The notes: generated by a model from the sequence alone, not told the origin. A DNA stretch of 32,921 nt from Clostridiales bacterium (GCA_918244965.1 CAKJYC010000063.1:1-32921); one strand, 5' to 3'; counted from the first letter of the stretch, positions 7,753-16,377 are shown. Numbers and translations: made by a program.

Positions 7753-8145
7753 TTATCTCTTGGAGAACTGGGGCGCGCGGCGGGCTGCATGCAGACCGTA
7801 CTTTTTGCGTTCCTTCATTCTCGGATCGCGGGTAAGGAAGCCCGCCTTCTTCAGCGTGCCGCGAAGCTCCGGATCTGCGGAGAGCAGCGCGCGGGAGATG
7901 CCGTGACGGATCGCGCCCGCCTGGCCGGTCGTACCGCCGCCGTAGACGTTCACGTTCACATCGTACTTTTCGGAAAGGTTCGTCAGAACCAAGGGCGCAC
8001 GGACGATCATCTTGAGGGTTTCGAGACCGAAATACTCGTCGATGTCACGCTTGTTGATCGTGATGTTGCCGGTGCCGGGGAGAAGACGAACGCGCGCGAC
8101 GGACTTCTTGCGTCTGCCGGTGCCGATATAAGCGATCTTTGCCAT
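7753..8145 (-). CDS. rpsI: 30S ribosomal protein S9 (uS9)
   Basis: A 130-residue protein of full length for bacterial S9. It has the N-terminal [19 protein letters not shown] motif and the conserved C-terminal basic tail [19 protein letters not shown] ending in the invariant FSKR, the residues that reach into the ribosomal P site and contact tRNA. It lies 18 bases downstream of rplM in the usual order, with a GGAG-type ribosome site in the gap, and is followed by a clear terminator. It is expressed from the promoter upstream of rplM. Nothing unusual. Confidence 0.98.
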   Translation of the reverse strand: MAKIAYIGTGRRKKSVARVRLLPGTGNITINKRDIDEYFGLETLKMIVRAPLVLTNLSEKYDVNVNVYGGGTTGQAGAIRHGISRALLSADPELRGTLKKAGFLTRDPRMKERKKYGLHAARRAPQFSKR

Positions 8146-8163
8146 AGTCGTTCTCCTTTCCGA

Positions 8164-8595
8164 TTACTTGAGCTCCAGCGCCTGCGGCTGCTGTGCTTCG
8201 TGGTTGTGGTTCGGTCCTGCATAGACGCGCAGCTTCTTCAGCATCTTGTCGCCCAGCGGGCCCTTCGGCATCATGCGGCGGATGGACTCGTAAACCGCAA
8301 ACTCCGGCTTGGTCTCAAGGAGCGTACGATACTTGACTTCCTTGATGCCGCCCGGAAAACCGGTGTGGTGGATGTGGGTCTTCTGATCGAGCTTCTTGCC
8401 GGTCAGGCGGACCTTCTCAGCATTGATGATGATGACGTGATCACCGCAATCAACGTGAGGCGTAAAGATGGGCTTGTGCTTACCGCGAAGGATCGCAGCG
8501 ACCTGGCTGGACAGACGGCCCAGAACCATGTCCGTCGCATCCACGACATACCAGCTGCGCTCAACGGTTTCGCCCTTTGCCATATAGGACTTCAT
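8164..8595 (-). CDS. rplM: 50S ribosomal protein L13 (uL13)
   Basis: A 143-residue L13 of normal size. Diagnostic segments are [19 protein letters not shown], the [20 protein letters not shown] core, the [12 protein letters not shown] loop and the [21 protein letters not shown] segment. L13 is an early-assembly large-subunit protein that binds 23S rRNA. GGAGG lies seven bases before the ATG at 8595. It is the first gene of the rplM-rpsI operon, with a strong sigma-A promoter about 100 bases upstream and a leader long enough to hold a regulatory RNA. Confidence 0.98.
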   Translation of the reverse strand: MKSYMAKGETVERSWYVVDATDMVLGRLSSQVAAILRGKHKPIFTPHVDCGDHVIIINAEKVRLTGKKLDQKTHIHHTGFPGGIKEVKYRTLLETKPEFAVYESIRRMMPKGPLGDKMLKKLRVYAGPNHNHEAQQPQALELK

Positions 8596-8692
8596 GGCGA
8601 TTCCTCCAATATATAAATTTTATAAATCTTTGCTGCATTCGGCGTTCTGATGTCGGGGCTGTGACGCAGTTCCACCCAATGGCACACCGAGT
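8596..8692 (-). promoter_or_regulatory. rplM 5' leader, candidate L13 autoregulatory leader RNA
   Basis: About 90 transcribed bases separate the promoter from rplM. Many Firmicutes carry an L13-responsive leader at this position. GC-rich segments on the minus strand suggest structure, but I could not match the published consensus by eye, so the assignment rests mainly on position. Confidence 0.35.
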
Positions 8693-8721
8693 ATATTAAC
8701 AAAACAGGATCGGTCTGTCAA
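8693..8721 (-). promoter_or_regulatory. strong sigma-A promoter of rplM-rpsI
   Basis: On the minus strand a consensus TTGACA (8716-8721) is 17 bases from TAATAT (8693-8698). It is divergent from the spoVAC micro-operon. Confidence 0.85.
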
Positions 8722-8810
8722 GAAAAATTTTCAGGTTTTTCGGTATTTTTTTAGGATTGACGCGCAAAGTAAGGGTATCACGGTGTTTTGACCGTATTTC
8801 GGAGGATTCT

Positions 8811-8930
8811 ATGCCGCATCATACCACGATTTATCGCATCAGTCTGCACGGCTGCGGCGGCGAAAAGCTGCCCGCGGACCGCGAAACAAGAGCGCCGGAG
8901 CGCGCCCCGGAAAAGGGGATCCGCCCGTGA
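8811..8930 (+). CDS. 39-residue micro-ORF translationally coupled to spoVAC
   Basis: An ATG at 8811 has GGAGG at 8801-8805, a better ribosome site than that of spoVAC itself. The 39-codon frame ends in a TGA whose last bases overlap the GTG start of spoVAC (GTGA at 8927-8930). The peptide starts MPHHTTIYRISLHGCGGEK and its second half is very charged (RETRAPERAPEKG). It has no signal peptide or membrane segment, and I do not recognise it. The arrangement suggests either a small sporulation peptide or a leader whose translation feeds ribosomes onto the weak spoVAC start. It exists in one genome copy here, so conservation must be checked before treating it as a protein gene. Confidence 0.5.
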   Translation: MPHHTTIYRISLHGCGGEKLPADRETRAPERAPEKGIRP

Positions 8931-9367
8931 AGCAGCCGTTCGACGCAAACGCGTATCAGAAGGAGGTCGCCGCCCGCGCTCCGAAAAGCCCCGCCGCGCT
9001 GCAGTGTCTCAAGGCGTTCCTCGTCGGCGGTCTCATCTGCGTGCTCGGACAGGGCATCCGCGACCTTGCGGCTTTGATCCCGCTTTCGGACAGGGACGCG
9101 TCGACCGTCTCCTCCGTCGCGCTGATCTTCCTCACCGCGCTGTTGACCGGACTCGGCGTATTCGACCGGATCGCCTCGTTTGCGGGCGCAGGGACCGTCG
9201 TGCCGATCACCGGCTTTGCGAACGCGATCGCCGCGCCCGCCATGGAGTACCGGCCGGAGGGCTTCGTGCTCGGCGTCGGCGCCAGGCTGTTTACGATCGC
9301 GGGACCGGTGCTGGTCTACGGCGTCGGCGCGTCGATCCTCGTCGGACTTCTTTCTCTGCTGTTCTGA
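8927..9367 (+). CDS. spoVAC: stage V sporulation protein AC (dipicolinic acid channel component)
   Basis: A 146-residue membrane protein of normal SpoVAC length. The family signature YQKEVAARAPKSP followed by CLKAFLVGGLICVLGQG opens the protein; later come TALLTGLGVFDRIASFAGAG and VVPITGFANAIAAPAMEYR, and the C-terminus ends in a hydrophobic helix. SpoVAC is part of the channel complex that moves dipicolinate into the forespore and out at germination. The start is a GTG overlapping the stop of the upstream micro-ORF. In most spore formers spoVAC, spoVAD and spoVAE are contiguous; here AD and AE lie about 16 kb away. I found no clear sigma-F or sigma-G promoter upstream, and only weak candidate terminators downstream. 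Confidence 0.93.
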   Translation: MKQPFDANAYQKEVAARAPKSPAALQCLKAFLVGGLICVLGQGIRDLAALIPLSDRDASTVSSVALIFLTALLTGLGVFDRIASFAGAGTVVPITGFANAIAAPAMEYRPEGFVLGVGARLFTIAGPVLVYGVGASILVGLLSLLF

Positions 9368-9478
9368 TCCCGCACTCTCCCGTCCCGTCATTTCATGTCT
9401 TTTCCGCGCGTTCATACCGACTGACGGAACGTCGCCCGTTATATATATACTATTATTATTTATTTCCCGGCCGCCACA

Positions 9479-9548
9479 TGACGGGGGTGGGGTCATCTCG
9501 TGACGGGGGGTGGGGTCACCTCGTGACAATCGATTGTCACCGCATGAC
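9479..9548 (+). repeat. degenerate 22-bp tandem repeat with G-runs and an 18-bp palindrome
   Basis: TGAC boxes recur at 9479, 9501, 9524 and 9545. The first two units have the form TGAC, G-run, TCA, nCTCG and hold four runs of four or more G (9483-9492 and 9505-9515), a possible G-quadruplex with a 12-base middle loop. The third unit has GTGACAATCGATTGTCAC at 9523-9540, a perfect palindrome. It sits between convergent spoVAC and the Xre regulator gene. Confidence 0.7.
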
Positions 9549-9550
9549 AA

Positions 9551-9570
9551 CAGCGGGGTCTCCCCCGCTG
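9551..9570 (-). terminator. hairpin downstream of the Xre regulator gene
   Basis: CAGCGGGG (9551-9558) pairs with CCCCGCTG (9563-9570) across a four-base loop. No long T tract follows on either strand, so it may be a weak or bidirectional terminator for the convergent genes. Confidence 0.45.
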
Positions 9571-9583
9571 TGTTTCACATCGG

Positions 9584-10609
9584 TTATTGCAGCGCCCTGA
9601 GCCGTTCGATCTCGCGGCGGACATAATCGACCGTTTCTCCGCTTGCCGTGTTCCAGTCCTCCTTCTGGATCACGATCTCGCGTTCAAGCGCTTCGATCCC
9701 GCGCGCCGGGTCGCCCATGCGCTCCGCAACCTGCGCGATCGCTTCGAGCGCGTCGACCATCCGCGGCGGCTTCTGGATCTCCATCGCCTTTTCATACATG
9801 GCGATCGCCTGCCCGAACTGTCCCGCGCGGGCGTACACGTCGCCCATGGACAGCCAGACCATCCACTCGTCGGCATACGTTTCACACATGCGGTTCCAGT
9901 GCTGCATGGCAAGGTCCCGATTCCCCGCGAACCACTCGATGTTGCCCTCGTAAAGCGGCACGCGGAAGGTCATCTCGTACTTTGCCATGGTTTTGACCGC
10001 TTCGCGCGCCTCGTCGAAGCGCTGGTCCTCGATCAGAAGATCCATCAGATACAGATACGCGCGGGACGCGTCCGGATGCGCCTTCAGGTGCGCCTTCCAG
10101 AACTCGATGCCCCTGTGGTTCGTCCAGCAGTACCAGTCCACGCCGCGTCCGCCCATGGCGTCATAGAGCTCGCCGTACGCGTCGCGATTAAACGGATCGC
10201 GGCGGATCGCTTCCTTTGCGGCAAGCTCGGCGCGTTCTCTGCACTGCTTTGCAAGATGATTCTCCATGTCGGCAAGCAGCGAATAGGGCTTTGGGTTGTC
10301 CGGCTCCCGCATGCCCTTTTCGATCAGAAACCGCCGCTCGGTCTCGACCACCGCCGGATCGAACACCTTGACGTCCCAGATCATGTTTTGGATGCGGTCC
10401 ATGCGCGTGTCGTCACTGAGCGCAAACAGCGCGTCGATCGTGACGCCGAAGTAGGCGGAGATCTCCGGCAGCAGCGAGATGTCCGGCAGCGTTTCGCCGC
10501 GTTCCCAGCGGCTGATCGCCTGCCCCGTGACGCCCAAACGTTCCGCAACCGTCTCCTGCGTGAGCCCGCGCGCCGTGCGAAGCGCTTTAAACTGTTTTCC
10601 GAATTCCAT
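9584..10609 (-). CDS. Xre-family transcriptional regulator with TPR-like C-terminal domain
   Basis: A 341-residue protein. Residues 6-62 are a Cro/C1-type helix-turn-helix (LRTARGLTQETVAERLGVTG then AISRWERGETLPDISLLPEI), continuing into YFGVTIDALF. The remaining 270 residues are helical repeats resembling tetratricopeptide repeats, clearest in WMVWLSMGDVYARAGQFGQA followed by IAMYEKAMEIQKPPR and a second copy AIAQVAERMGDPARGIEALE. The layout suits regulators that sense a peptide or partner through the repeat domain. AGGAGG lies eight bases upstream of the ATG. Just upstream, about 10632-10641, is CTGTATACAG, a palindrome that could be an autorepression operator. It follows the terminator of the TraX-like gene, so it is likely transcribed alone. 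Target genes are unknown. Confidence 0.88.
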   Translation of the reverse strand: MEFGKQFKALRTARGLTQETVAERLGVTGQAISRWERGETLPDISLLPEISAYFGVTIDALFALSDDTRMDRIQNMIWDVKVFDPAVVETERRFLIEKGMREPDNPKPYSLLADMENHLAKQCRERAELAAKEAIRRDPFNRDAYGELYDAMGGRGVDWYCWTNHRGIEFWKAHLKAHPDASRAYLYLMDLLIEDQRFDEAREAVKTMAKYEMTFRVPLYEGNIEWFAGNRDLAMQHWNRMCETYADEWMVWLSMGDVYARAGQFGQAIAMYEKAMEIQKPPRMVDALEAIAQVAERMGDPARGIEALEREIVIQKEDWNTASGETVDYVRREIERLRALQ

Positions 10610-10645
10610 TGTGTTGTCCTCCTGTTTCGTTCTGTATACAGGATA

Positions 10646-10679
10646 GCAAAACGGCGCAGCCTTTCACAGCGCGCCGTTT
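10646..10679 (-). terminator. rho-independent terminator of the phosphoesterase-TraX operon
   Basis: Nine-base perfect arms (10649-10657 and 10671-10679) are followed on the minus strand by TTTTGC. It lies 27 bases after the TraX-like stop codon. Confidence 0.75.
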
Positions 10680-10705
10680 GAGAGTCGATTCAACCCGCTG
10701 TTGGA

Positions 10706-11455
10706 TCAGGCGCCGATCATAACGCCGACGTTGCCGAGCAGCAGCAGACGCAGAATGCCGATCACGACAAGATGTGCGGGATAATAGATATAGAAGAACC
10801 ACTTCATGCCCTTCCATGTGCCGCGCCTGCCGTTATAAAGGCGCAGCAGCGGGATCGACAGCGCCGTGCAGAGCTGCAGTACGCCGTAGACCTTGTCGAT
10901 GCAGAAGAAGAACACGATCGCGTACACCGCCGTCCAGACCATCATCCAGAGCATCCGCTTTGCAAAGGATTCGCGCTTGCCCCACAGGTACAGGATCGCG
11001 ACGACCGCGACGCAGCTCCAGTCCGACGGGAACGACACCGCAAGGATCGGCGCAAGCAGCAGGAATTTCAGCCACGTCTGCAGCTTGGAATCGAACAGGC
11101 GGATCGTCAGAAGTCCCCAGAACAGCGACCAGATGACGCTTGTCTGGTTGAAGAATTCGCCCTTCGAGAACGGCAGGAACGGAATGCCGAACGCGAAGGC
11201 GTACGCAAAATGCGACACGACCGCGAACAGCAGAAGCCGCAGCGCGTACTTTTTGAAATCGTGCGTGTGCAGATAGCCCTCCGCAATGAAGAACCACATG
11301 ATCGGCGCGGTGATCCGCCCGATCGCGTGCAGCGCAAGAAGCCACCATTGATACTGATACCCCGGAAACAGGATCCACAGCACATGGTCCAGCGTCATCG
11401 CGGCGATCGCGATCAGCTTCAGCGCATTCCCGGTCAATCCCCTTTTCTGTTCCAT
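10706..11455 (-). CDS. TraX family integral membrane protein
   Basis: A 249-residue polytopic membrane protein with the TraX signature LTGNALKLIAIAAMTLDHV near the N-terminus, HAIGRITAPIMWFFIAEGY at about 43-61, and the C-terminal FFYIYYPAHLVVIGILR. Six or more hydrophobic helices are visible. The family takes its name from the F-plasmid pilin acetylase TraX, but chromosomal clostridial members have no proven substrate; they are probable membrane acyltransferases. An AAGGGGAT ribosome site precedes ATG 11455. It lies 18 bases downstream of the lipoprotein phosphoesterase gene and is probably cotranscribed. No conjugation genes are nearby. Confidence 0.88.
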   Translation of the reverse strand: MEQKRGLTGNALKLIAIAAMTLDHVLWILFPGYQYQWWLLALHAIGRITAPIMWFFIAEGYLHTHDFKKYALRLLLFAVVSHFAYAFAFGIPFLPFSKGEFFNQTSVIWSLFWGLLTIRLFDSKLQTWLKFLLLAPILAVSFPSDWSCVAVVAILYLWGKRESFAKRMLWMMVWTAVYAIVFFFCIDKVYGVLQLCTALSIPLLRLYNGRRGTWKGMKWFFYIYYPAHLVVIGILRLLLLGNVGVMIGA

Positions 11456-11473
11456 GATGATCCCCTTCCCGCC

Positions 11474-12550
11474 TTACCAGGCGTTTTCCAGCGTAAAGGT
11501 CTCCGTTTCGGGGTTCGGATCGTAGTTGTAATCGTCGAGATACGGCGAATAGCTCGTAAACGAAACGCTGCGCGAAACCGGATCGAAGGTCAGCAGCACG
11601 CAGTACCCGACGCCATCCGTGCGATCCAGCTGCAGATTGTACATGTATGCCGTAAAAACGCGGCCGTCCGGATACGTCTTTTCCCAGCGGCAAATGCCTC
11701 TGTGGTGACCGCACAGCAGCAGGCGCACGTTCGGATGCCGGGAGATGATCTCTTTTTCAAGCGTCTCTCCGATCTTCGACGGCAGATTGTTGCTGTCCAG
11801 AAAATTGTGCGTGAGGATGACGACCGGATACGCGGCATACCCGTCCAGCACCTCGTGAAGCCATTTTGTCCGCTCCGGGTCCTCCTTTTTGTACGGCCAG
11901 CCGATCCCCAGAAGCAGCAGCTCCTGTTCCTCGAAGAAATGGTACCAGCACTCCCCGTCGCGGAACCGGTGCGCGTCGTCGCGCTCATCGCACAGATCGT
12001 ACGCTATATACTTTTGATAGCCGGGCGACGTGATATTGACGTCGCTTGTGCCGCGGCCGACGTCATGATTGCCGCTGACGCAGTAGAACGGGATGTTTCC
12101 CCGAAGCGGCATAAAGCACGCGCGGAGCTTTTCCCACTCTGTGTCGAGGCTGTTGTTTTCGATGATATCGCCGCTCTGCAGCACCGCCAGAAGCGTGCAT
12201 GCATCCTTCAGCTTCAGCGCATACTCCACGAATGCGCTGAGTCCGTGTTCCTTGCTGTATGCATAGTTCTGCGTGTCGGAGATCCAAACAAACGTGAACG
12301 GCGCAGGCGTCGGTTCGGGTGTCGGCTCCGGGGTCGGTTCCGCGGTCGGCTCCGCAGTCGGTTCCGGCGTCGGTTCGGGCGTCGGCTCCGGCGTCGGTTC
12401 GGGCGTCGGTTCCGGGGTCGTCTGCCGCGCGGCTGCCTCGGTCTGCGGCGCCGCGGCAGGTACGTCCGCCGAAGCCTCCCTCTGTTCCCTGCATCCGAAC
12501 AAAAGGAAGCCCGTGAGCAGCAGCATCATGATGTACAGCGTTCGCTTCAT
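11474..12550 (-). CDS. metallophosphoesterase-family lipoprotein with Pro-Thr-rich stalk
   Basis: A 358-residue surface lipoprotein. The signal peptide ends in LLFGC with lipidation at C20. Residues 45-83 are a PTPE repeat stalk that would span the cell wall. The calcineurin-like phosphoesterase domain starts at about 85 with FVWISDTQNY (D92), continues with LQSGDIIENN (D128), the canonical GNHD (N161, H162, D163), ILTHNF, and LLLCGHHRG for the last metal ligands. The likely activity is hydrolysis of an extracellular phosphoester. The ATG at 12550 is chosen because GGAG lies seven bases upstream and the lipoprotein signal starts there; upstream codons fall within the promoter. It is first in an operon with the TraX-like gene and divergent from the subtilase gene. 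Confidence 0.88.
   Translation of the reverse strand: MKRTLYIMMLLLTGFLLFGCREQREASADVPAAAPQTEAAARQTTPEPTPEPTPEPTPEPTPEPTAEPTAEPTPEPTPEPTPAPFTFVWISDTQNYAYSKEHGLSAFVEYALKLKDACTLLAVLQSGDIIENNSLDTEWEKLRACFMPLRGNIPFYCVSGNHDVGRGTSDVNITSPGYQKYIAYDLCDERDDAHRFRDGECWYHFFEEQELLLLGIGWPYKKEDPERTKWLHEVLDGYAAYPVVILTHNFLDSNNLPSKIGETLEKEIISRHPNVRLLLCGHHRGICRWEKTYPDGRVFTAYMYNLQLDRTDGVGYCVLLTFDPVSRSVSFTSYSPYLDDYNYDPNPETETFTLENAW
12302..12418 (-). repeat. in-gene tandem repeat encoding a PTPE stalk
   Basis: Near-perfect 12-base units encode Pro-Thr-Pro-Glu, with two units changed to Ala-Glu-Pro-Thr. Such tracts expand and contract by slippage, so stalk length may vary between strains. Confidence 0.85.
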
Positions 12551-12569
12551 CGTCTTCTCCGTGGTTGTC

Positions 12570-12598
12570 ATCATACCACATCCCGTCGGATTTGTCCA
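12570..12598 (-). promoter_or_regulatory. sigma-A promoter of the phosphoesterase lipoprotein gene
   Basis: On the minus strand TGGACA (12593-12598) is 17 bases from TATGAT (12570-12575) with an extended TGG. The untranslated leader would be only about 12 bases. The segment TGGACAAATCCG resembles part of the shared element at 3858 and 16449. Confidence 0.7.
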
Positions 12599-12637
12599 CA
12601 GTCCGGCAAGCCGAAATACGAATATGGAAGATACCAC

Positions 12638-12666
12638 TTGTATTGTGCAGAATTCTGTGCTATAGT
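12638..12666 (+). promoter_or_regulatory. promoter of the subtilase gene
   Basis: TTGTAT (12638-12643) is 17 bases from TATAGT (12661-12666), preceded by TGC as extended -10. A leader of about 80 bases follows, containing a GTGAAC/GTTCAC stem, before GGAGG and the ATG. Confidence 0.6.
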
Positions 12667-12752
12667 TATAATTGTAACGATTCTGTGAACAAACGCGGCG
12701 TTCACCGTCCGCACCGTTCGCAAAAACCGAATCATGCACTGGAGGATACAGG

Positions 12753-15700
12753 ATGAGACACAGTAAACGGAAACAGCTTCTGGCGCTTGTACTTGCGCTT
12801 CTGTTCGTCGTTTCCCTGCTCCCTGCCGCGTTTGCGGACGACGAGCTTCCCGAAGCGGAGCCGGAAACGCCGGCCGCGCAGCCGGATAAAGCGCTTTCTT
12901 ACGGGCTCAAGGGCATGCCGGAGGGCTATGTTCTGAGCGAAGGACAGCTTGCAGACCGGAGAGCTTTGATCGACAACGAGGTCCCGGCCGCCATTGCGGG
13001 CATGACCGAAGGAACGGACTACGTCGCGCACGAGCTGCTGGTATCGGCCGATTCCGAAGAGGAAGCGCGTGTGATCGCTGAGGCGTACAACGCGGAGCTG
13101 ACGCAGTTCGACGGCGGCACGGCCGTCCTGACCCTTTCGGACATCAGCGTTGCGGAAGCGGTTGCGGCGGGTCTTGATCCGGAATCGAATCTTCCCCCGG
13201 TCGAGCCGAACTACCTTGTTTATCTTGAGCCTGTGAACTATGAGGCCGTGCGCATGCCGGAGGACGGTTCCCTCGCCTCCCTGCCCGGACGGCAATCCTG
13301 GAGAGACTGGATCGATTCCGTCGCCGATCCGGACGAGTACCTCTGCTGGCCCGAACAGATCAACAATTACCAGTACGGCCACGAGATGATCAACTCCTTT
13401 GCCGCCTGGGGCGTAACGCGCGGCTGGGCCAACATCGTCGTCGCAGTCATCGACTCCGGCGTTGATTACAATCACGAGGATCTCCACGACATCATCAAGG
13501 GCTACGACTATGTAGGCAAGGACGCAGACCCGATGGACGAGCACGGCCACGGCACGCACTGCGCCGGCATCATTGCCGCGAAAATGGGCAACGCCGTAGG
13601 CGGCGCCGGCGTCGCGCCCAACACGACCGTTATGGCGGTCCGTGTTGCGGACAGCAAAGGATCGATCACCAAGGCGAATTCCATCAGCGGCATCCGCTAT
13701 GCAGCGGACCACGGCGCCGATATCGCCAATATGAGCTACGGCGGCCCGATCTATTCCGCCAACGAAAAGAAAGCGGTCGACTACGCCATCGGCAAGGGCG
13801 TTACGCTCATCGCCGCGATGGGCAATGACGGCACCAACATCAAGAGCTATCCCGCCGCATACGACGGCGTCATTGCAGTCGCAGCCGTCAATCCGAGCGG
13901 CGAGCGCGCGCCGTATTCCAACTACGGCAGCTGGTGCTCCGTTGCGGCTCCCGGCTCTGACATCTGGTCGACGCTCCCCAACAACAATTATGACGCCTGG
14001 GACGGCACCTCTATGGCTGCTCCGTATGTTTCGGGCGCAGCCGCGCTGTACATGGACTATATCAGCGGCAATCCCGGCCCCGCCGAGATGAAGAAGGCGC
14101 TGCTCGCCGCGACCAACCCCTGCTCCTCGCAGGGCTGCGGAAAGGGCATCATCGACGTTTCCAAGCTGCTCTCCATGAGCAAGGGAGCGCCGGTGTTCTA
14201 TCTGCGCGACGACGGCAACGATACGTCCTATTTCAGCAACAAGGCCAAGACCGTTCAGGTCAGCCCGGAATCCACGCTCAGCTTCCCGTCCCTGTCGCAA
14301 TGGGATCAGTCAAAGGTGATCGTCTACACGACGGACGGAACGACGCCGAGCATCGCCAACGGCGAAGTCACGAACGGTATTGAGGTCGGTGCGCTCGGCT
14401 TCAGCCTGTACCTCGGCGACATGCACCTCTCCGTCGGCGATAAGCTCACGTTCAAGGCGCTGGCCGTCTCCGGTCAGGGCGAGGTCAGCAGCGTGACGAC
14501 ATGGACGCTGCAGATCATTGAACGTCAGGATCTGAACGACAGTCTGATCGTCACCGTTACCGCGCCGAAGACGCTGGTCCCCGGAAAGTCCGTTACGCTT
14601 TCCGCCGCTGTCACCGCATCGGGCAACACCGGCGTGAACCAGAAGGTCACCTGGTCGATCGTCTCCAATTCCGGCTGCCCGAACGCCAAGATCGACGCAA
14701 AGAGCGGCAAGCTGACGACCAGAGCGGGCGAGGTCGGCACCGTGACCGTCCGCGCGACGTCCGCCGCAAACAGCTCCAAATACAGAAACGCGACCATCCA
14801 GGTCAAGCAGGTCCTGCCGATCGGCGTGATCAAGCTGAACACCGCTTCCCAGTCGCTGTACGTCGGCAAGACCGCGGCGCTCAGCATCACGACGCTGCAG
14901 GATACGCAGAAGAACGACGTCGCGATCGCCGACAAGTCCTATCGCTGGACCAGCAGCAATCCGAAGGTCGCGACCGTCAATGCCGCCGGCAAGGTCACCG
15001 CAGTCGGCAAGGGCTCCGCGACCGTTACCTGCGAGGTCCTGGACGGCTCCGGCAAGAAGGCGACCTGCAAGATCACCGTTCTGCAGCAGGCGACCTCCGT
15101 CGTCATCACCACCGCGCAGGTCTATGCCGCAGCCGGATCGTCAACGACGTTCAAGGCGAACGTTCTGCCGAAGACCGCAAACGACAGGAAGGTCGTCTGG
15201 TCGCTGACCGGCGCGCCCGCGGGCGTCACCGTCTCCGCAGCCGGCGTCGTCAAGATCCCGTCCAACGTGACAAGCGGCAGCTTCACCGTTGTCGCCCAGT
15301 CCCATGACGGCGTCAACTCCGGCGCAAAAGCGACCAAGAAGATCACGATCGTCGGATCCAAGGCGTCCGGCGTCAAGATCACCGGGTACAGCGGTCATAA
15401 CATCCCGTCGATCACCGTGAAGAACGGCATCGTGAGCGCGGTGACCCTGTTCTCCGACAACAGAATGTATGACGATCAGGAGGATCGGATCACGCTCAAG
15501 GCGACCGTCAGCAACGGCACAAAGGTGGTCTGGTCCAGCAGCAATCCCAAGGTCGCGACCGTCGATCCGGACTCCGGTCTCGTCCGGGCGCATACGGCCG
15601 GCACCGTGAACATCACCTGCACGACGCAGGACGGCTCCAACAAGAAGGCGTCCTGCAAGATCACCGTCATCAACCCGGTCTCCGCCATCTATATCCAGTC

Positions 15701-16352
15701 GGCGAATCCGGGCTTCTACCAGGAGGACAGCATCTTCCTGATCGGCATCGGAAAGACGGTCAAGAACAAGGCGGTCCTTACGAACACCTACGGCAAGCCC
15801 ACGAAGGGCAAGGTCGAATGGAGCTTCCGCGTCTACAATTCCGGCGGAAGTCTCGGCAATGTCGACTATACGGAGGCCGCAAAGAAGAACAACTGGGTCA
15901 AGATCTCCAATGCCGGCGCACTGACGGTCAACAAGAGCTTCTACTCGACCTGGCAGAACGCTTACAACAAGGGCGGTATGATCTTCATTGACGTCAACGC
16001 AACCTCCACGGACGGTTCATACGTCTCCGGAACCACGCAGTATATCGTAGCGCCCGCGATCGAAAGCATGAGGGCCCTGCGGACCTCCCTGACGCTCAAG
16101 AAGAGCGGGAACGAATCGCTGCAGGGCGAAGTCGTATCGGTGTATGCAAACGGCGGCTTCTACAACCGCAACTACTATGAAGTCAGCTCCAGCAATCCCG
16201 ACGTTGCCTCCGCTATGATCAACAGCATCAGCGGCAACTATACGGATATCCTCATCCTTGCGGGCACCAAGACCGGCACCGCAAAGATCACGATCAAAGC
16301 GGTCGACGGCAGCAACAAGTCCGTCACCGTCACCGTCAAGGTCACCAACTGA
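12753..16352 (+). CDS. secreted subtilisin-like serine protease with Ig-like repeats
   Basis: A 1199-residue secreted protein. Residues 1-28 are a signal peptide with probable cleavage after AFA. A propeptide-like region (about 85-160, including HELLVSADSEEEARVIAEAY) precedes the S8 peptidase domain. The catalytic residues are D234 in VIDSGVD, H266 in HGHGTHCAG, N358 in AMGNDG and S420 in DGTSMAAP. After about 475 comes a chitobiase-like segment (VYTTDGTTPS), then several bacterial Ig-like (Big_2) repeats marked by RWTSSNPKVATVNAAGKVTA and VWSSSNPKVATVDPDSGLVR, with VTCEVLDGSGKKATCKITV-type ends. No LPXTG anchor or C-terminal membrane helix is seen, so release or non-covalent wall attachment is likely. 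GGAGG lies seven bases before the ATG. It is monocistronic, between its own promoter and terminator. Confidence 0.95.
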   Translation: MRHSKRKQLLALVLALLFVVSLLPAAFADDELPEAEPETPAAQPDKALSYGLKGMPEGYVLSEGQLADRRALIDNEVPAAIAGMTEGTDYVAHELLVSADSEEEARVIAEAYNAELTQFDGGTAVLTLSDISVAEAVAAGLDPESNLPPVEPNYLVYLEPVNYEAVRMPEDGSLASLPGRQSWRDWIDSVADPDEYLCWPEQINNYQYGHEMINSFAAWGVTRGWANIVVAVIDSGVDYNHEDLHDIIKGYDYVGKDADPMDEHGHGTHCAGIIAAKMGNAVGGAGVAPNTTVMAVRVADSKGSITKANSISGIRYAADHGADIANMSYGGPIYSANEKKAVDYAIGKGVTLIAAMGNDGTNIKSYPAAYDGVIAVAAVNPSGERAPYSNYGSWCSVAAPGSDIWSTLPNNNYDAWDGTSMAAPYVSGAAALYMDYISGNPGPAEMKKALLAATNPCSSQGCGKGIIDVSKLLSMSKGAPVFYLRDDGNDTSYFSNKAKTVQVSPESTLSFPSLSQWDQSKVIVYTTDGTTPSIANGEVTNGIEVGALGFSLYLGDMHLSVGDKLTFKALAVSGQGEVSSVTTWTLQIIERQDLNDSLIVTVTAPKTLVPGKSVTLSAAVTASGNTGVNQKVTWSIVSNSGCPNAKIDAKSGKLTTRAGEVGTVTVRATSAANSSKYRNATIQVKQVLPIGVIKLNTASQSLYVGKTAALSITTLQDTQKNDVAIADKSYRWTSSNPKVATVNAAGKVTAVGKGSATVTCEVLDGSGKKATCKITVLQQATSVVITTAQVYAAAGSSTTFKANVLPKTANDRKVVWSLTGAPAGVTVSAAGVVKIPSNVTSGSFTVVAQSHDGVNSGAKATKKITIVGSKASGVKITGYSGHNIPSITVKNGIVSAVTLFSDNRMYDDQEDRITLKATVSNGTKVVWSSSNPKVATVDPDSGLVRAHTAGTVNITCTTQDGSNKKASCKITVINPVSAIYIQSANPGFYQEDSIFLIGIGKTVKNKAVLTNTYGKPTKGKVEWSFRVYNSGGSLGNVDYTEAAKKNNWVKISNAGALTVNKSFYSTWQNAYNKGGMIFIDVNATSTDGSYVSGTTQYIVAPAIESMRALRTSLTLKKSGNESLQGEVVSVYANGGFYNRNYYEVSSSNPDVASAMINSISGNYTDILILAGTKTGTAKITIKAVDGSNKSVTVTVKVTN

Positions 16353-16377
16353 CCGCCATTCCATAACGGTCTCAACG

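Noticed and set aside
10706..11455. Conjugative element because of the TraX family protein
   Set aside because: There are no other transfer, relaxase or integrase genes; chromosomal TraX-like proteins are common in Clostridia.
12302..12418. Short tandem repeat considered as a regulatory satellite
   Set aside because: It keeps the reading frame and encodes a PTPE stalk of a surface protein.
12732..14300. Long minus-strand frame opposite the subtilase gene
   Set aside because: It is an antisense shadow caused by codon bias; the plus strand encodes the full catalytic triad.
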